From Streptomyces nitrosporeus (lineage in GTDB: Bacteria > Actinomycetota > Actinomycetes > Streptomycetales > Streptomycetaceae): DNA of 64,000 nucleotides. The notes below the pieces were generated by a model. The model did no database searches. It was not told the origin of the DNA and saw nothing but the letters and a program-made list of their open reading frames with translations. The DNA lies in the NCBI RefSeq assembly GCF_008704555.1, contig NZ_CP023702.1:930001-994000 (forward strand), written 5' to 3'. Below, piece by piece: positions 26,233-35,424 of the stretch (positions are counted from its first letter, which is position 1; each line of letters begins with the position of its first letter). The position numbers and the translations under genes were made by a program.

Positions 26233-27468
26233 ATGGCGCACGAACCTGTTTCCCGATGCCCGGTGCTGGACGTCTCGGGGCGCTCCCTCCACGCGGACGC
26301 GGCGGCGTTGCGGTCCGAGGCGCCCGCCGTGCGGGTCCTGCTGCCCGGTGGCGTCACGGCGTGGGCGGTGACCCGGTACGACGTCATCAGGGCGCTGACC
26401 TCCGACCCCCGCGTCTCCCGCGACTTCGCGCGGCACTGGCCCGGGCGGAGCGAGGTGCCCGACGGCTGGCCGCTGGCCGCGGTCACCTTCCAGCAGAACT
26501 TCCTGAACACCTACGGAGCCGAACACCGCATGCTGCGCGGTCTGGTCGCGCCCTCGTTCTCCCCCCGACGCGTCTCGGCCATGCGTCCGGGCATCGAAGC
26601 GGTGGCGGAACGGCTCACGAACGCGTGGGCGGCGCTCGGTCCAGGAGAAGCGACCGATCTACGCGCCACCTACGCACTGCCGCTCACCATGACGGTGATC
26701 TGCGAGCTGTTCGGGGTGCCCGAGCACCTGCGGGGGCCCCTGGGCGCGGCCATCGACCGGGCCGCCGACACCGCGGCCTCGCCCGAACAGGCCCTTGCCG
26801 TTCACGCGGAGATCGACGCGCGCCTGGACGAACTGGTCTCCCACAAGCGGGCGCACCCCGGAGCCGACCTCACCAGCGACCTCCTCATGAATCCCGCGGA
26901 GGACGGCTCCGTCTTCACCGAGGAGACCCTCAAAGGGACCCTTTTCCTGATGATAGGCGCGGGATACGAGACGACGGTCCACCTCATCACCAGCGCGGCG
27001 CACGCCCTGCTGACCGGACCGGACGTCGTCACGCGGATCCGGAAGGGTGAACTGCGCTGGGCGGACGTGGTGGAGGAGACCCTGCGGCTCCAGGGGCCCA
27101 TCATGTACCTGCCGTTGAGGTATGCCGTCGAGGACATCGACCTGGGCGAGGGGGTGCTCGTCAGACAGGGCGACGCGATCGCCGTGGCCTTCGCGGCCGC
27201 CGGACGGGACCCGGATCGGCACCCGAAGGGCCCCGACGACTTCGATCCCTCACGCGCGGACAAGACGCATCTCGCGTTCGGGCACGGACCGCACTTCTGC
27301 CTGGGCGCCCATCTCGCGCGCCTGGAGGCCGAGGTGGCACTGCGCACGCTCTTCACCCGGCTGCCGCGCCTGGCCCTCGCCTCACCGGAGCGGACGCCGG
27401 ACCGGCTTCCCTCGTTCATCCTCAACGGGCTGACCGGGCTGCCGGTCGTTCCGGTACCGGCGGCCTGA
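26233..27468 (+). CDS. Cytochrome P450
   Basis: 411 residues. I-helix GAGYETT, K-helix EETLR and haem loop FGHGPHFCLG are all canonical, and the downstream LARLEAEVAL is usual in bacterial CYP105/107-type enzymes, so a normal hydroxylase or epoxidase is expected. It lies between the AfsA-like gene and the lipocalin-prenyl synthase fusion on the same strand; the gap to the latter is 193 bases. Its redox partners are not in the window. Confidence 0.9.
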   Translation: MAHEPVSRCPVLDVSGRSLHADAAALRSEAPAVRVLLPGGVTAWAVTRYDVIRALTSDPRVSRDFARHWPGRSEVPDGWPLAAVTFQQNFLNTYGAEHRMLRGLVAPSFSPRRVSAMRPGIEAVAERLTNAWAALGPGEATDLRATYALPLTMTVICELFGVPEHLRGPLGAAIDRAADTAASPEQALAVHAEIDARLDELVSHKRAHPGADLTSDLLMNPAEDGSVFTEETLKGTLFLMIGAGYETTVHLITSAAHALLTGPDVVTRIRKGELRWADVVEETLRLQGPIMYLPLRYAVEDIDLGEGVLVRQGDAIAVAFAAAGRDPDRHPKGPDDFDPSRADKTHLAFGHGPHFCLGAHLARLEAEVALRTLFTRLPRLALASPERTPDRLPSFILNGLTGLPVVPVPAA

Positions 27469-27661
27469 CCGCCGCTCCCACCGGGCGGGGACGGGTGGTT
27501 GCCGGGGCGGCCCGTCACGTCGTGTCCTTCATCCTCTCGGATGGCTCTGTACCGGTTCGCTGTGACAGGCGGCGCCGGGCAGGTAGGAAGGAACGGACCG
27601 TCCCACCCGTCCAGGACTTCGCGTCGGGCGGGAACGCACCGCCGTGCTTCGAGGAGGCTCC

Positions 27662-29962
27662 GTGCGGAACCAGACAGCACCGGACATGCCCGCCCCGCCC
27701 GTACGAGCGCCGAAGGGCGGGGTGCCCCTCCACCTCGCGGCGCTGTCCGACGGTGGCGCCGACCCGGACGCGGCCCACGACGACGCGGGCATGGAGTGGT
27801 GGTACGTCAATCTGCACCTCGTCACCGGCGCAGGTGAACCCCTCTCCGTCTTCGCGGCTTTCTTCCGCATCGGAGAGAGGGATGACGAGGGAGGAGTCTC
27901 GTACTCGCACACTCTGGCGGCGGCCTGGAGCGAGCCGCGGACGCGCCGCTACACCCCGCTCAGCTGCGTCGACGACGCGAACCTCACCCTGATCCGGAAG
28001 GTGCTGCACCACGACCGGGCCTACGCGCCCCGGCTGCGGGAGGCCCTGAGGCACCTGGTCTCAGCAGACCGCCCTCCGCTGCCGGATCTGCCGCTGGAGG
28101 GCGAACCGGCCGTGCGTGCCGTCCCGTTCGCGGTCGACTACGGCCCCCAGGGCAGCCTCGGCCGCGATCCCCGCGGCCGCTACCGTCTGCGCCTGCGCCA
28201 TCCGGGGCGGCCCTTCGCGCTGGACTGCCGGCTCACCCCCGTGCGTCCAGCGGCGTGGCAGGGCGGGGACGGCACCGTGGCCGGACTGGGCGAGAGCGGT
28301 GAGGGCATGCGGTACTACAGCGTCACCCGTCTGGAGGCGGAGGGCACGGTCACCGTGGACGGCGCCGCGCACACCATCGCCTCGGGCAGCGCCTGGTACG
28401 ACCACGAGTGGGGTCTCGACCCGATCAGCCCCGAGCGGGGATACACGCACGACGAACCCGAGTGGGACTGGTGCGGTCTCCACCTCGACGACGGTCAGGA
28501 CCTCTCCGTCTCCTCCTGGCGCAGGTCCGACCGGCGTTCGGCCACCGGGCGGACGGTCGATCGCACCTCGCTCCTGGTGTCACCGGACGGTGCCGCCGGC
28601 ACGCTCGACGACTGGCGGTTCGAGCCCCTGGAACGCTGGACCTCGCTCGCCACCTGCAACACGTACCCGGTCGCCTGGCGGCTGACAGCGCCCTCGCACG
28701 GTGTCGACCTCGAACTGACAGCGGCCTTCGCCGAGCAGGAGGTACGGACGATCACGGTCCACCGGGGTTTCTGGGAGGGACGCGTCGAGGTGTCCGGCCG
28801 TGCCGGGGGCCGTCCGGTCACGGGGCGGGGCTTCGTCGAGGTCAAGCCCGCCCAGGTGCTGCCCCGCATCGATCCCCTGATGGACACCATCGGCGCGGAG
28901 ACCCGGGCCCAGGTCGCCCTCCTCTATCCGGCCGCGGCGAGCCCGTCCACGACGGAGTCGCTCCTCGGACCGATCGCCCCGGACCTGCTGGCGGTCCTGC
29001 CCCACGAGAGCCTGCACCGCGCGCTGATGGCACCGGTGGGTCACACCGTCGGCGGCATCGGGAAGAGCTGGCGGTCCTTCGCCCTGGTCGCGGTACTGGA
29101 AGCACTGGGTGTCAGCAGCGACCCGTACCGCCCTCTGCTCGCGGCGGTGGAACTCCTGCACACCGGCAGTCTCATGGTCGACGACGTGCAGGACGCCGCA
29201 GTGCTGCGCCGGGGCAGGCCTGCCGCGCACACCGTGTACGGAGAGGCGACGGCGCTCAACGCGGGAACGGCCGCCTACTTCGTCTTCGACCGGGTCCTGC
29301 GCGCCCTGGTGCTGTCCGACGCCGACCGGCTGCGGACCTACGAGATCCTGTGCGCGATGCTGCGGTGCGCGCACGCGGGCCAAGGGCTCGACCTCACCCG
29401 CGACTGGGCGGACGGTCCGGGGCCGGACCCGGCCCTCCTGGGAGAGCGCGTCCTGGCCGTGCACCGGCTGAAGACGGCGCTGCCGGTGCGAGCGCTGGCG
29501 GAGATCGGCGCGGCGCTCGGGAAGGCCGGCCCGGCCCAGGAGGCGGCGCTCTGCGACTACTTCGAGGCGCTCGGCCTCGGATACCAGATCGCCGACGACG
29601 TGTGGGACCTGAAGGGACACCGGGCCGCCGCCGGCGAGTTGAGGAAGGAACCGGGCGAGGACATCCGCAACGGCAGGGTGACATACCCCCTGGTGTGCGC
29701 GTTGGAGCTGCTGCCCGGCCCCGACGCCCGGTGGCTGTGGGAGCGGGTGCGCGGACGGCCGCAGGACCGGGCGGAGATCCACGCCTGCGTCCGCGCCATC
29801 ACTGGATGCGGGGCCCTGGAACTCGCGTTGTCGCGGGCCGAGGAGAGGCTGGACCGCGCATGGGAAGTGCTGGAGCCCTTGCTGCCCCCGTATCCGGTCG
29901 TCGCCCTGCTGAGGTCGCTCGGTTTCTACGCGGTCACACGGGACGCCGAGCTGAACGGCTGA
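27662..29962 (+). CDS. Fusion of CrtC/AttH-type lipocalin domain and polyprenyl diphosphate synthase
   Basis: 766 residues from the GTG with GAGGAGG upstream. Residues ~30-390 match the CrtC (carotenoid 1,2-hydratase)/AttH lipocalin-like family: EWWYVNLHL, WYDHEWG, DWCGLHLDDG and GRGFVEV. Residues ~400-766 are a trans-polyprenyl diphosphate synthase with both aspartate motifs intact: DDVQD (Asp507-511) and DDVWD (Asp645-649). Members of the lipocalin-like superfamily hydrate isoprenoid double bonds or steer cyclisations. A single chain could make a prenyl chain and then hydrate, cyclise or chaperone it. No frameshift or stop separates the domains. I know of no standard fusion of this kind. 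Confidence 0.8.
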   Translation: MRNQTAPDMPAPPVRAPKGGVPLHLAALSDGGADPDAAHDDAGMEWWYVNLHLVTGAGEPLSVFAAFFRIGERDDEGGVSYSHTLAAAWSEPRTRRYTPLSCVDDANLTLIRKVLHHDRAYAPRLREALRHLVSADRPPLPDLPLEGEPAVRAVPFAVDYGPQGSLGRDPRGRYRLRLRHPGRPFALDCRLTPVRPAAWQGGDGTVAGLGESGEGMRYYSVTRLEAEGTVTVDGAAHTIASGSAWYDHEWGLDPISPERGYTHDEPEWDWCGLHLDDGQDLSVSSWRRSDRRSATGRTVDRTSLLVSPDGAAGTLDDWRFEPLERWTSLATCNTYPVAWRLTAPSHGVDLELTAAFAEQEVRTITVHRGFWEGRVEVSGRAGGRPVTGRGFVEVKPAQVLPRIDPLMDTIGAETRAQVALLYPAAASPSTTESLLGPIAPDLLAVLPHESLHRALMAPVGHTVGGIGKSWRSFALVAVLEALGVSSDPYRPLLAAVELLHTGSLMVDDVQDAAVLRRGRPAAHTVYGEATALNAGTAAYFVFDRVLRALVLSDADRLRTYEILCAMLRCAHAGQGLDLTRDWADGPGPDPALLGERVLAVHRLKTALPVRALAEIGAALGKAGPAQEAALCDYFEALGLGYQIADDVWDLKGHRAAAGELRKEPGEDIRNGRVTYPLVCALELLPGPDARWLWERVRGRPQDRAEIHACVRAITGCGALELALSRAEERLDRAWEVLEPLLPPYPVVALLRSLGFYAVTRDAELNG

Positions 29963-30374
29963 GGCGGGCAGATGAATTCGCCCGATCCGCACCACTCGGG
30001 TGCCCTGCGCGTGAGGACTGGAGGAGGGGCGAGCCCAGAGGTCCGAGCCCCGGGGGACGGGGCGGGCCGGGTTCCGGGACGCGCGTCCCGCCGGACTCGA
30101 ACGGCCGGGGCGTCGCAGGCGGGCCGGCCGTGACACCGAGGGCCGAGCGTCTCGTGCGCCCCCCGGGGAGCAGCCGGCCCTCGTGGCCCCTGCCGCGCCC
30201 CGACAGCGGCGATGTCCCGCAGTCCGGCTTCGGCGCCGCGTATCGCTCGTCCGGGGCCGTGTACCGCTCGCCGCAGGCGAGCATTAAGGTGTAATCCGAA
30301 GGATGTACGCATCTGCCCGAATGCCGGAGCAGCAGGCTCAGGACCCGTACAGCGCACTGGAAGGAAACGAAGCC
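29963..30374. promoter_or_regulatory. Upstream region of the lipoate ligase gene
   Basis: A 412-base gap. A GCTCGCC-GCA-GGCGAGC hairpin at about 30267-30283 is followed by less GC-rich DNA (ATTAAGGTGTAAT) that contains possible -10 elements for the lipoate ligase gene. GGAAGGAAA precedes the GTG at 30375. Nothing else was recognised. Confidence 0.4.
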
Positions 30375-31439
30375 GTGCATGGCGAGTACAAGGTGCCCGG
30401 CGGCAAGCTGGTCGTCGTGGATCTGGATGTCGAGGACGGTGTCCTGCGCGATGTGCGGGTCGCCGGGGACTTCTTCCTGGAGCCGGACGAAGCGATCCTC
30501 TCGATCAACGCAGCCCTTGAGGGTTCACCCGCGTCGACGGACACCGCGGGGCTGGCCGCCCGGATCACGGCGGCGCTGCCGGAGTCGACCGTGATGCTCG
30601 GGCTGACAGCGGAGGGGGTCGGCATCGCCGTCCGGCGCGCTCTGGCCCGCGCGACCGAGTGGAGCGACTACGACTGGCAGCTGGTGCACATGGAGCCGCA
30701 GGCTCCGGCCCTGCACATGGCGCTGGACGAGGTGATCACCGCCGAGGTGGCCGCCGGGCGGCGAGCCCCGACCCTGCGGGTATGGGAGTGGGCCTCGCCC
30801 TCCGTGGTGATCGGCAGCTTCCAGTCCCTGCGGAACGAGGTGGACCCCGAAGGGGCCGCGAAGCACGGGATGACCGTGGTCCGCCGTATTTCCGGTGGCG
30901 GGGCCATGTTCGTGGAGCCCATGAGTACGATCACGTACTCCCTGTCCGTGCCGGAGTCACTGGTCACGGGTCTCTCCTTCGCGGACAGCTACGCCTACCT
31001 CGACGACTGGGTTCTCGGCGCACTCGGCGACATGGGGATCAAGGCCTGGTACCAGCCCCTGAACGACATCGCCACCGAGGCCGGCAAGATCGCCGGTGCG
31101 GCCCAGAAGCGCGTGGTCGGTCCGGACGGCGGCCCTGGAGCCGTCCTCCATCATGTGACGATGTCCTACGACATCGACGCCGACAAGATGCTCGAAGTGC
31201 TCCGCATCGGCAAGGAGAAGCTGTCCGACAAGGGGACCAAGAGCGCCAAGAAGCGGGTCGACCCGCTCCGCCGGCAGACGGGTCTCGCCCGGGAGCAGGT
31301 CATCGAGAACATGATCGCCTCCTTCCGCAACCGCTACGGGCTGACCACCGGCGCGGTCACGCCGGAAGAGATGGCCCGCGCGGAGGAGCTGGTGCGGACG
31401 AAGTTCGCGACCGAGGAGTGGACCGCCCGCGTGCCGTGA
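30375..31439 (+). CDS. Lipoate-protein ligase family protein
   Basis: 354 residues. The N-terminal ~80 are the small accessory domain (C-terminal in E. coli LplA, here placed first). The catalytic domain then has VVRRISGGGAMFV for the lipoyl-AMP site and EAGKIAGAAQKR with the conserved lysine. It would attach lipoate or octanoate to dehydrogenase E2 and glycine-cleavage H proteins. The GTG at 30375 is preferred over the ATG at 30303 because GGAAGGAAA precedes it and the domain begins there. A broken copy of its first part lies near 0.6 kb. Confidence 0.85.
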   Translation: MHGEYKVPGGKLVVVDLDVEDGVLRDVRVAGDFFLEPDEAILSINAALEGSPASTDTAGLAARITAALPESTVMLGLTAEGVGIAVRRALARATEWSDYDWQLVHMEPQAPALHMALDEVITAEVAAGRRAPTLRVWEWASPSVVIGSFQSLRNEVDPEGAAKHGMTVVRRISGGGAMFVEPMSTITYSLSVPESLVTGLSFADSYAYLDDWVLGALGDMGIKAWYQPLNDIATEAGKIAGAAQKRVVGPDGGPGAVLHHVTMSYDIDADKMLEVLRIGKEKLSDKGTKSAKKRVDPLRRQTGLAREQVIENMIASFRNRYGLTTGAVTPEEMARAEELVRTKFATEEWTARVP

Positions 31440-31469
31440 CGGGCAGCGGGCACCGGCCGGGGCCCGGGT

Positions 31470-32546
31470 TCACCCCGCCCGTTCGACGCTCCACAGCGGC
31501 AGGTGCTCGAAGAAGGAGACCGCCTCCTCGCGCCAGCGGGGCCGCCAGCCGGCCGCCACCCGCGAGGCTTGTTCCGCGTGACGCCGCATCTCGTCCCGCA
31601 GTCCGGCCGCCACTCCCCGTTCCTCGGCGATGTCCCGCAGCGCGGCGAGTGTCTCCGGGGTGCCGGACGGGTCGCCGAGCGCGGCCTCCACCACGGCCCG
31701 CTCGGTGCCGCTCACCGCGGACAGCAGGGCGACGACGGTGTAACTGCGCCTGCCGTCCCGGATGTCGGTGCCGGTGGGCTTGCCCATCGCGGCGGGGTCG
31801 CCGAACAGGTCGAGGTAGTCGTCGCGCATCTGTCCGCAGATCCCGACCAGTCGCGCGTAGCGCCGCAGTTCGTCCTCGTACGCGGCCGGCCGCTCCCCCG
31901 CCGCCAGCAGCCCCAGCCACAGGGGGGCCAGGAGGGAGTACCGGGCCGACTTGTAGTCGGCCACACGGTGCAGGAGGTCCTCGTCCGGGGAGGGGGCGAA
32001 GTCGCGTTCCAGGTCGATGATCTGGCCCATGAACGTGTCGGCCGCCGCCCGGGTCTGCACCTCGGCCATCTCCTGCCGTACCGCGGCGGGCAGGTCCGCG
32101 TCGTGCAGCACCCGCAGGGACAGGGCGAACGCGAGGTCGCCCGCGAGGACGGTGAGTCCGAGGGCGGCCCCCGGGTGGTCCGGGAACTGCGCGCGGTAGG
32201 CGTAGTACGTGGAGGGTCCGCCCCGGCGCGTGGGGCTGTCGTCGATGAGGTCGTCGTGCACCAGGCCGTGGGTCTGCAGCAGTTCGACACTGAGCGCGGC
32301 GGCGTCCAGTCCGGCCACGGGGCGGTCCGTCACCAGGCGGGCCGCCTCGTGGAGCAGGGCCACCCGCATCCGTTTGCCCCCGCGCAGGGACAACTCCCGC
32401 AGCAGCCGCAGGCAGTCCGGTGTGAACCTGCTGGACGCCGGCGTGTCGAGGGTGGTGCCCAGCCTGTCGAAGTACTCCTCGAACAGGGCGTTGAACCGCC
32501 GCTCGTATCCGGCGACTCGTTCCAGTGCCGCCATCTGCTGGGTCAT
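31470..32546 (-). CDS. Polyprenyl diphosphate synthase
   Basis: 358 residues from the ATG after GGAGGAA. The first aspartate-rich motif is HDDLIDDS (Asp98, Asp99, Asp102) with RRG following, and the second is RDDYLD; GGKRMR near residue 56 binds isopentenyl diphosphate. Product chain length cannot be read with certainty; bulky SVELLQTHG residues before the first motif would suit a C15-C20 product. It converges on the lipoate ligase gene with 30 bases between. With the fusion at 27.7-30 kb, there are two prenyl synthases within 5 kb. Confidence 0.85.
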   Translation of the reverse strand: MTQQMAALERVAGYERRFNALFEEYFDRLGTTLDTPASSRFTPDCLRLLRELSLRGGKRMRVALLHEAARLVTDRPVAGLDAAALSVELLQTHGLVHDDLIDDSPTRRGGPSTYYAYRAQFPDHPGAALGLTVLAGDLAFALSLRVLHDADLPAAVRQEMAEVQTRAAADTFMGQIIDLERDFAPSPDEDLLHRVADYKSARYSLLAPLWLGLLAAGERPAAYEDELRRYARLVGICGQMRDDYLDLFGDPAAMGKPTGTDIRDGRRSYTVVALLSAVSGTERAVVEAALGDPSGTPETLAALRDIAEERGVAAGLRDEMRRHAEQASRVAAGWRPRWREEAVSFFEHLPLWSVERAG

Positions 32547-32776
32547 GCGGGGTTCCTCCGGTTCCGGAACGGACACACGCGGTTCCGGACCGGACACGCG
32601 TGCGCACCGGCGTGCGGGGTGGACGCACGCCGGTGCCGGTCGGTGACCTTACCGCCAGTGGCGCCGGGCCCGGTCCGGGCCGTCGCACCGCCCGGTGCCA
32701 CCGGGGCGCCGGACCGCCGGTTCCCACCCCCGCTCCGTCCGTCCGGTGTCGACGGGGAAGGCCGGGTGTCTTGGGG

Positions 32777-34078
32777 TCAGATGTCGCCCCGGGCCATGGC
32801 CAGCAGCCGGTCGAGGACGGCTCCGTCGGCGCGTACGCCGTCGTGGGCGTGGTCCCGGGACACCCAGGTGCGCAGCCCGCGGACGGCGTCGGCGGTGGCG
32901 AGGGAGTGCTCCCGGTCGACGTACATGTCGTCGTGGTAGACCGCGGCGACCACGGGGACCTCGTTGGCGGCCAGCCGGTCCAGGTCGTAGAGGGCGGGCC
33001 AGTCGGTGCGGGCGGCCAGGATCCCGGCGGCCCCACGCAGCGGGACGAGCGCCGGATCCTCCTCGAACTGCCAGGGGTAGACCATCTCCCCGGTGAAGCG
33101 CAGGGGTGTGCCCGGTGCCGCGTCGAAGGCGGGGAACTCCTCCCGGATCCGGTGGGCGGACCAGTCGGTGGCGCGGGCGCCCTGGGCGTAGATGGGTTCG
33201 TGGAGCGCCGCGTAGAGGGGGCGTTCGGCGAAGGAGACCGTGGCCTCCACGCCCCGCAGGAAGGTGTCGGTGAGTTCCGGGCCGGCCGCTCCGTCGGTGA
33301 AGGCGGTCTCCAGCAGGTAGTGGAGCGAGTCGAACTTCGCCGAGGTGCCGAAGGTGATGCCGAGCGTCTGGAACCGCCGCACCGTGAGCCGCTCCCCGGT
33401 GGGCATGCGCACGTCGTGGGCGTCCAGGTGGGCGGCGACGGCGGCGGCGAGCGCCTGGTCCCCCGGGTAGCGCGCGAAGTAGCGCTCGTTGTGGGCGAGG
33501 GTACGGGCGTAGGCGGCGCGGTACACGTCGTCGGCGTGGCCGGTCAGGGTCGGCAGACCACCGGTGATGTACGCCTGGCTGAGCCCTTCGGGGGCGAGGC
33601 TGAGGTAGGTGAGGGTGGCGAAACCGCCGAAGCTCTGCCCGAGGACGCTCCAGGGCCGGTCCCCCTGGAGGTGGCGGCGCAGCAGTTCGGCGTCCCGGAC
33701 GATGGAGTCGGCGCGGAAGTGGCCGAGGTGGCCGGCCGCCGCCGCGTGGTCGGAGCCGAAGCGGGCGAGGGTGCGCCGGTCCACGGGCGCCGAACGCCCG
33801 GTGCCGCGCTGGTCCATGAGGACGACCCGGTGGCCTTCGAGTGCGCGCCGGAGCCAGGCCCCCGCCGCGTTCGGGCGTTCCGCGCGGCCGCCGGGGCCGC
33901 CCTGGAGCCAGAGCAGCCGGGGCAGGTCCTCGTGCTCGCGGCCTTCGGCGACGACCTCGCGGGCGAAGAGGCCGAGGGTCCCGGAACCGGGTGTGCGGTG
34001 GTCGAGGGGCACGTCGAGGGTGTGGTCGGTGCAGACCAGGCCGCCGTGGCGGTAGGAGACGAGCGGGGGTGTGGACAT
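32777..34078 (-). CDS. Prolyl-iminopeptidase-like alpha/beta hydrolase
   Basis: 433 residues. LQGGPGGRAERP forms the oxyanion hole region, MDQRGTGRSAP follows, and the nucleophile serine is in GQSFGGF; this is the S33 proline iminopeptidase layout at its normal length. It probably releases N-terminal proline from peptides in the cytoplasm. The genes upstream on the same strand encode an aminopeptidase, an OPT-type transporter and an IclR regulator, so peptide uptake and breakdown is a coherent role. Confidence 0.8.
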   Translation of the reverse strand: MSTPPLVSYRHGGLVCTDHTLDVPLDHRTPGSGTLGLFAREVVAEGREHEDLPRLLWLQGGPGGRAERPNAAGAWLRRALEGHRVVLMDQRGTGRSAPVDRRTLARFGSDHAAAAGHLGHFRADSIVRDAELLRRHLQGDRPWSVLGQSFGGFATLTYLSLAPEGLSQAYITGGLPTLTGHADDVYRAAYARTLAHNERYFARYPGDQALAAAVAAHLDAHDVRMPTGERLTVRRFQTLGITFGTSAKFDSLHYLLETAFTDGAAGPELTDTFLRGVEATVSFAERPLYAALHEPIYAQGARATDWSAHRIREEFPAFDAAPGTPLRFTGEMVYPWQFEEDPALVPLRGAAGILAARTDWPALYDLDRLAANEVPVVAAVYHDDMYVDREHSLATADAVRGLRTWVSRDHAHDGVRADGAVLDRLLAMARGDI

Positions 34079-34123
34079 GGCGCTCCTTGTCGCGTCACGG
34101 GGTGCCCGTCACCGCGCGGGGAC

Positions 34124-34249
34124 GGGGGGCCGGGGGGCCGGGGGGCCGGGACGAACAGTCGGGGAAGGACCGGGGCGAACGGTCGGGGAAAGGGCGGAAC
34201 AAACGGTCGGGGAAGGACCGGGGCGAACGGATCGGGGAAGGACCGGGGC
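34124..34249. repeat. G-rich tandem repeats between two peptidase genes
   Basis: Three GGGGGGCC units (34124-34147) precede about four imperfect 20-28 base copies of GAACGGTCGGGGAAGGACC plus a G-rich tail (34153-34249). This fills the gap between the aminopeptidase and iminopeptidase genes. It is likely slippage-prone; strong purine asymmetry would allow G-quadruplexes. Confidence 0.75.
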
Positions 34250-34296
34250 GAACGGCGCGGGCGGGCCGGCGGTCCGGCCTGCCCGCGCCCGGCCGC

Positions 34297-35361
34297 TCAG
34301 TAGCCGGCGACGCCCAGTTCCCGGCAGATCTCGACGAGTTCGGGGTGGACGTAGCGCCCGTTCTCCTCGATCGCGACGCCGTCCAGGTAGATGGACGGGC
34401 CGAGCACGCTGCCGTCGGTGTGGGCCGCGGCGACCCACGGTTCGCCGCCGATCCACGCGCCCTTCGTGCCGATGCCGAGTTCGACGCATCCGAAGACCCG
34501 CTCGTCCTCGACGATGCGGCCGGTCGGGGCGAGTACGCCCGGGTTGAAGCCCAGCGACCAGTGGGCGATCCGGAACATGTTCGGGTCGTCGAAGGACTCC
34601 ATCCAGCGGCGGAAGGTGTCGGCGTCGGCGCCGCCCTCGATCTTGGTGACGACGCCCTTCTCGACGGTGCAGCGGACCGGGGAGCGCAGCAGGCCGATCT
34701 CGTCCGGCGGCCACAGGGCTCCGTCGAAGACGAGGACGCCGTCCTGGGTCTCCTCCAGGGGGTTCCAGGAGATCTGGCCGGACAGCATGACCGTTTCGCC
34801 GGGCTTCTCCGCGGGCTTGCCGCGCAGGTTGATCGGCCGGTCGCCGTTGCGGCCGACGAGGTCGGTGCCGTTGGCGGAGGTGATGCGTACCTCGTCGGCG
34901 GCCTCCAGGAGCGCGACGAGGGCCTTGCCGAGGCGGATGACGCCCTGGAAGTCGGGGCGTCCGACGGTGGCGACCAGCATCTGGACGTCCATGGCGGTGA
35001 GGTTGGTGTAGCGGCAGCCGTTGGCCATGGCGGCGCGGAAGGCGTCGGAGTGCATGACGTAGGAGACGGCGAACTCGATCCACACGTCGGCGTCGGCTAT
35101 CGCGCCGGCCACGGGGCGGGGCGGCTCCATCGAGGCGCCGGGCATCGTCTCGTACCAGACGATGACGGGGTGGGCGCCGGCCGCGGCGACGGCCTGTGCG
35201 GTGGCCTCCACCACCCGGCGGTCGCTGCTGGTGTCACCGGTGAGGACGACGTGCTCCCCGCGCTTGACGAGCATGACCTCCTCGACCAGCTTGCGTGCGG
35301 CCAGGGCCAGTTCGAAGCTGAGGTACTCCGGACGCGGTTCGAGCCTGCTGTACATGTCCAC
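34297..35361 (-). CDS. Aminopeptidase (M29/aminopeptidase T-like)
   Basis: 354 residues from the GTG; an ATG two codons in is an alternative. The sequence follows the leucyl-aminopeptidase T family (COG2309-type): VKRGEHVVLTGDTSSDRRVVEATAQAV at the start, GVLVFDGALWPPDEIG in the middle, and GIGTKGAWIGGEPWVAAAHTDG near the metal site. The same fold includes the dioxygenase NicX, so a ring-cleaving relative cannot be excluded. Neighbouring transporter and peptidase genes favour the peptidase reading. Confidence 0.7.
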   Translation of the reverse strand: MDMYSRLEPRPEYLSFELALAARKLVEEVMLVKRGEHVVLTGDTSSDRRVVEATAQAVAAAGAHPVIVWYETMPGASMEPPRPVAGAIADADVWIEFAVSYVMHSDAFRAAMANGCRYTNLTAMDVQMLVATVGRPDFQGVIRLGKALVALLEAADEVRITSANGTDLVGRNGDRPINLRGKPAEKPGETVMLSGQISWNPLEETQDGVLVFDGALWPPDEIGLLRSPVRCTVEKGVVTKIEGGADADTFRRWMESFDDPNMFRIAHWSLGFNPGVLAPTGRIVEDERVFGCVELGIGTKGAWIGGEPWVAAAHTDGSVLGPSIYLDGVAIEENGRYVHPELVEICRELGVAGY

Positions 35362-35424
35362 GGTGGGGGTTCTCCTTGCCTTGCGGGTGGTGCGGGTGGT
35401 GCGGGGATGGTCTGTGGGGCGGGC

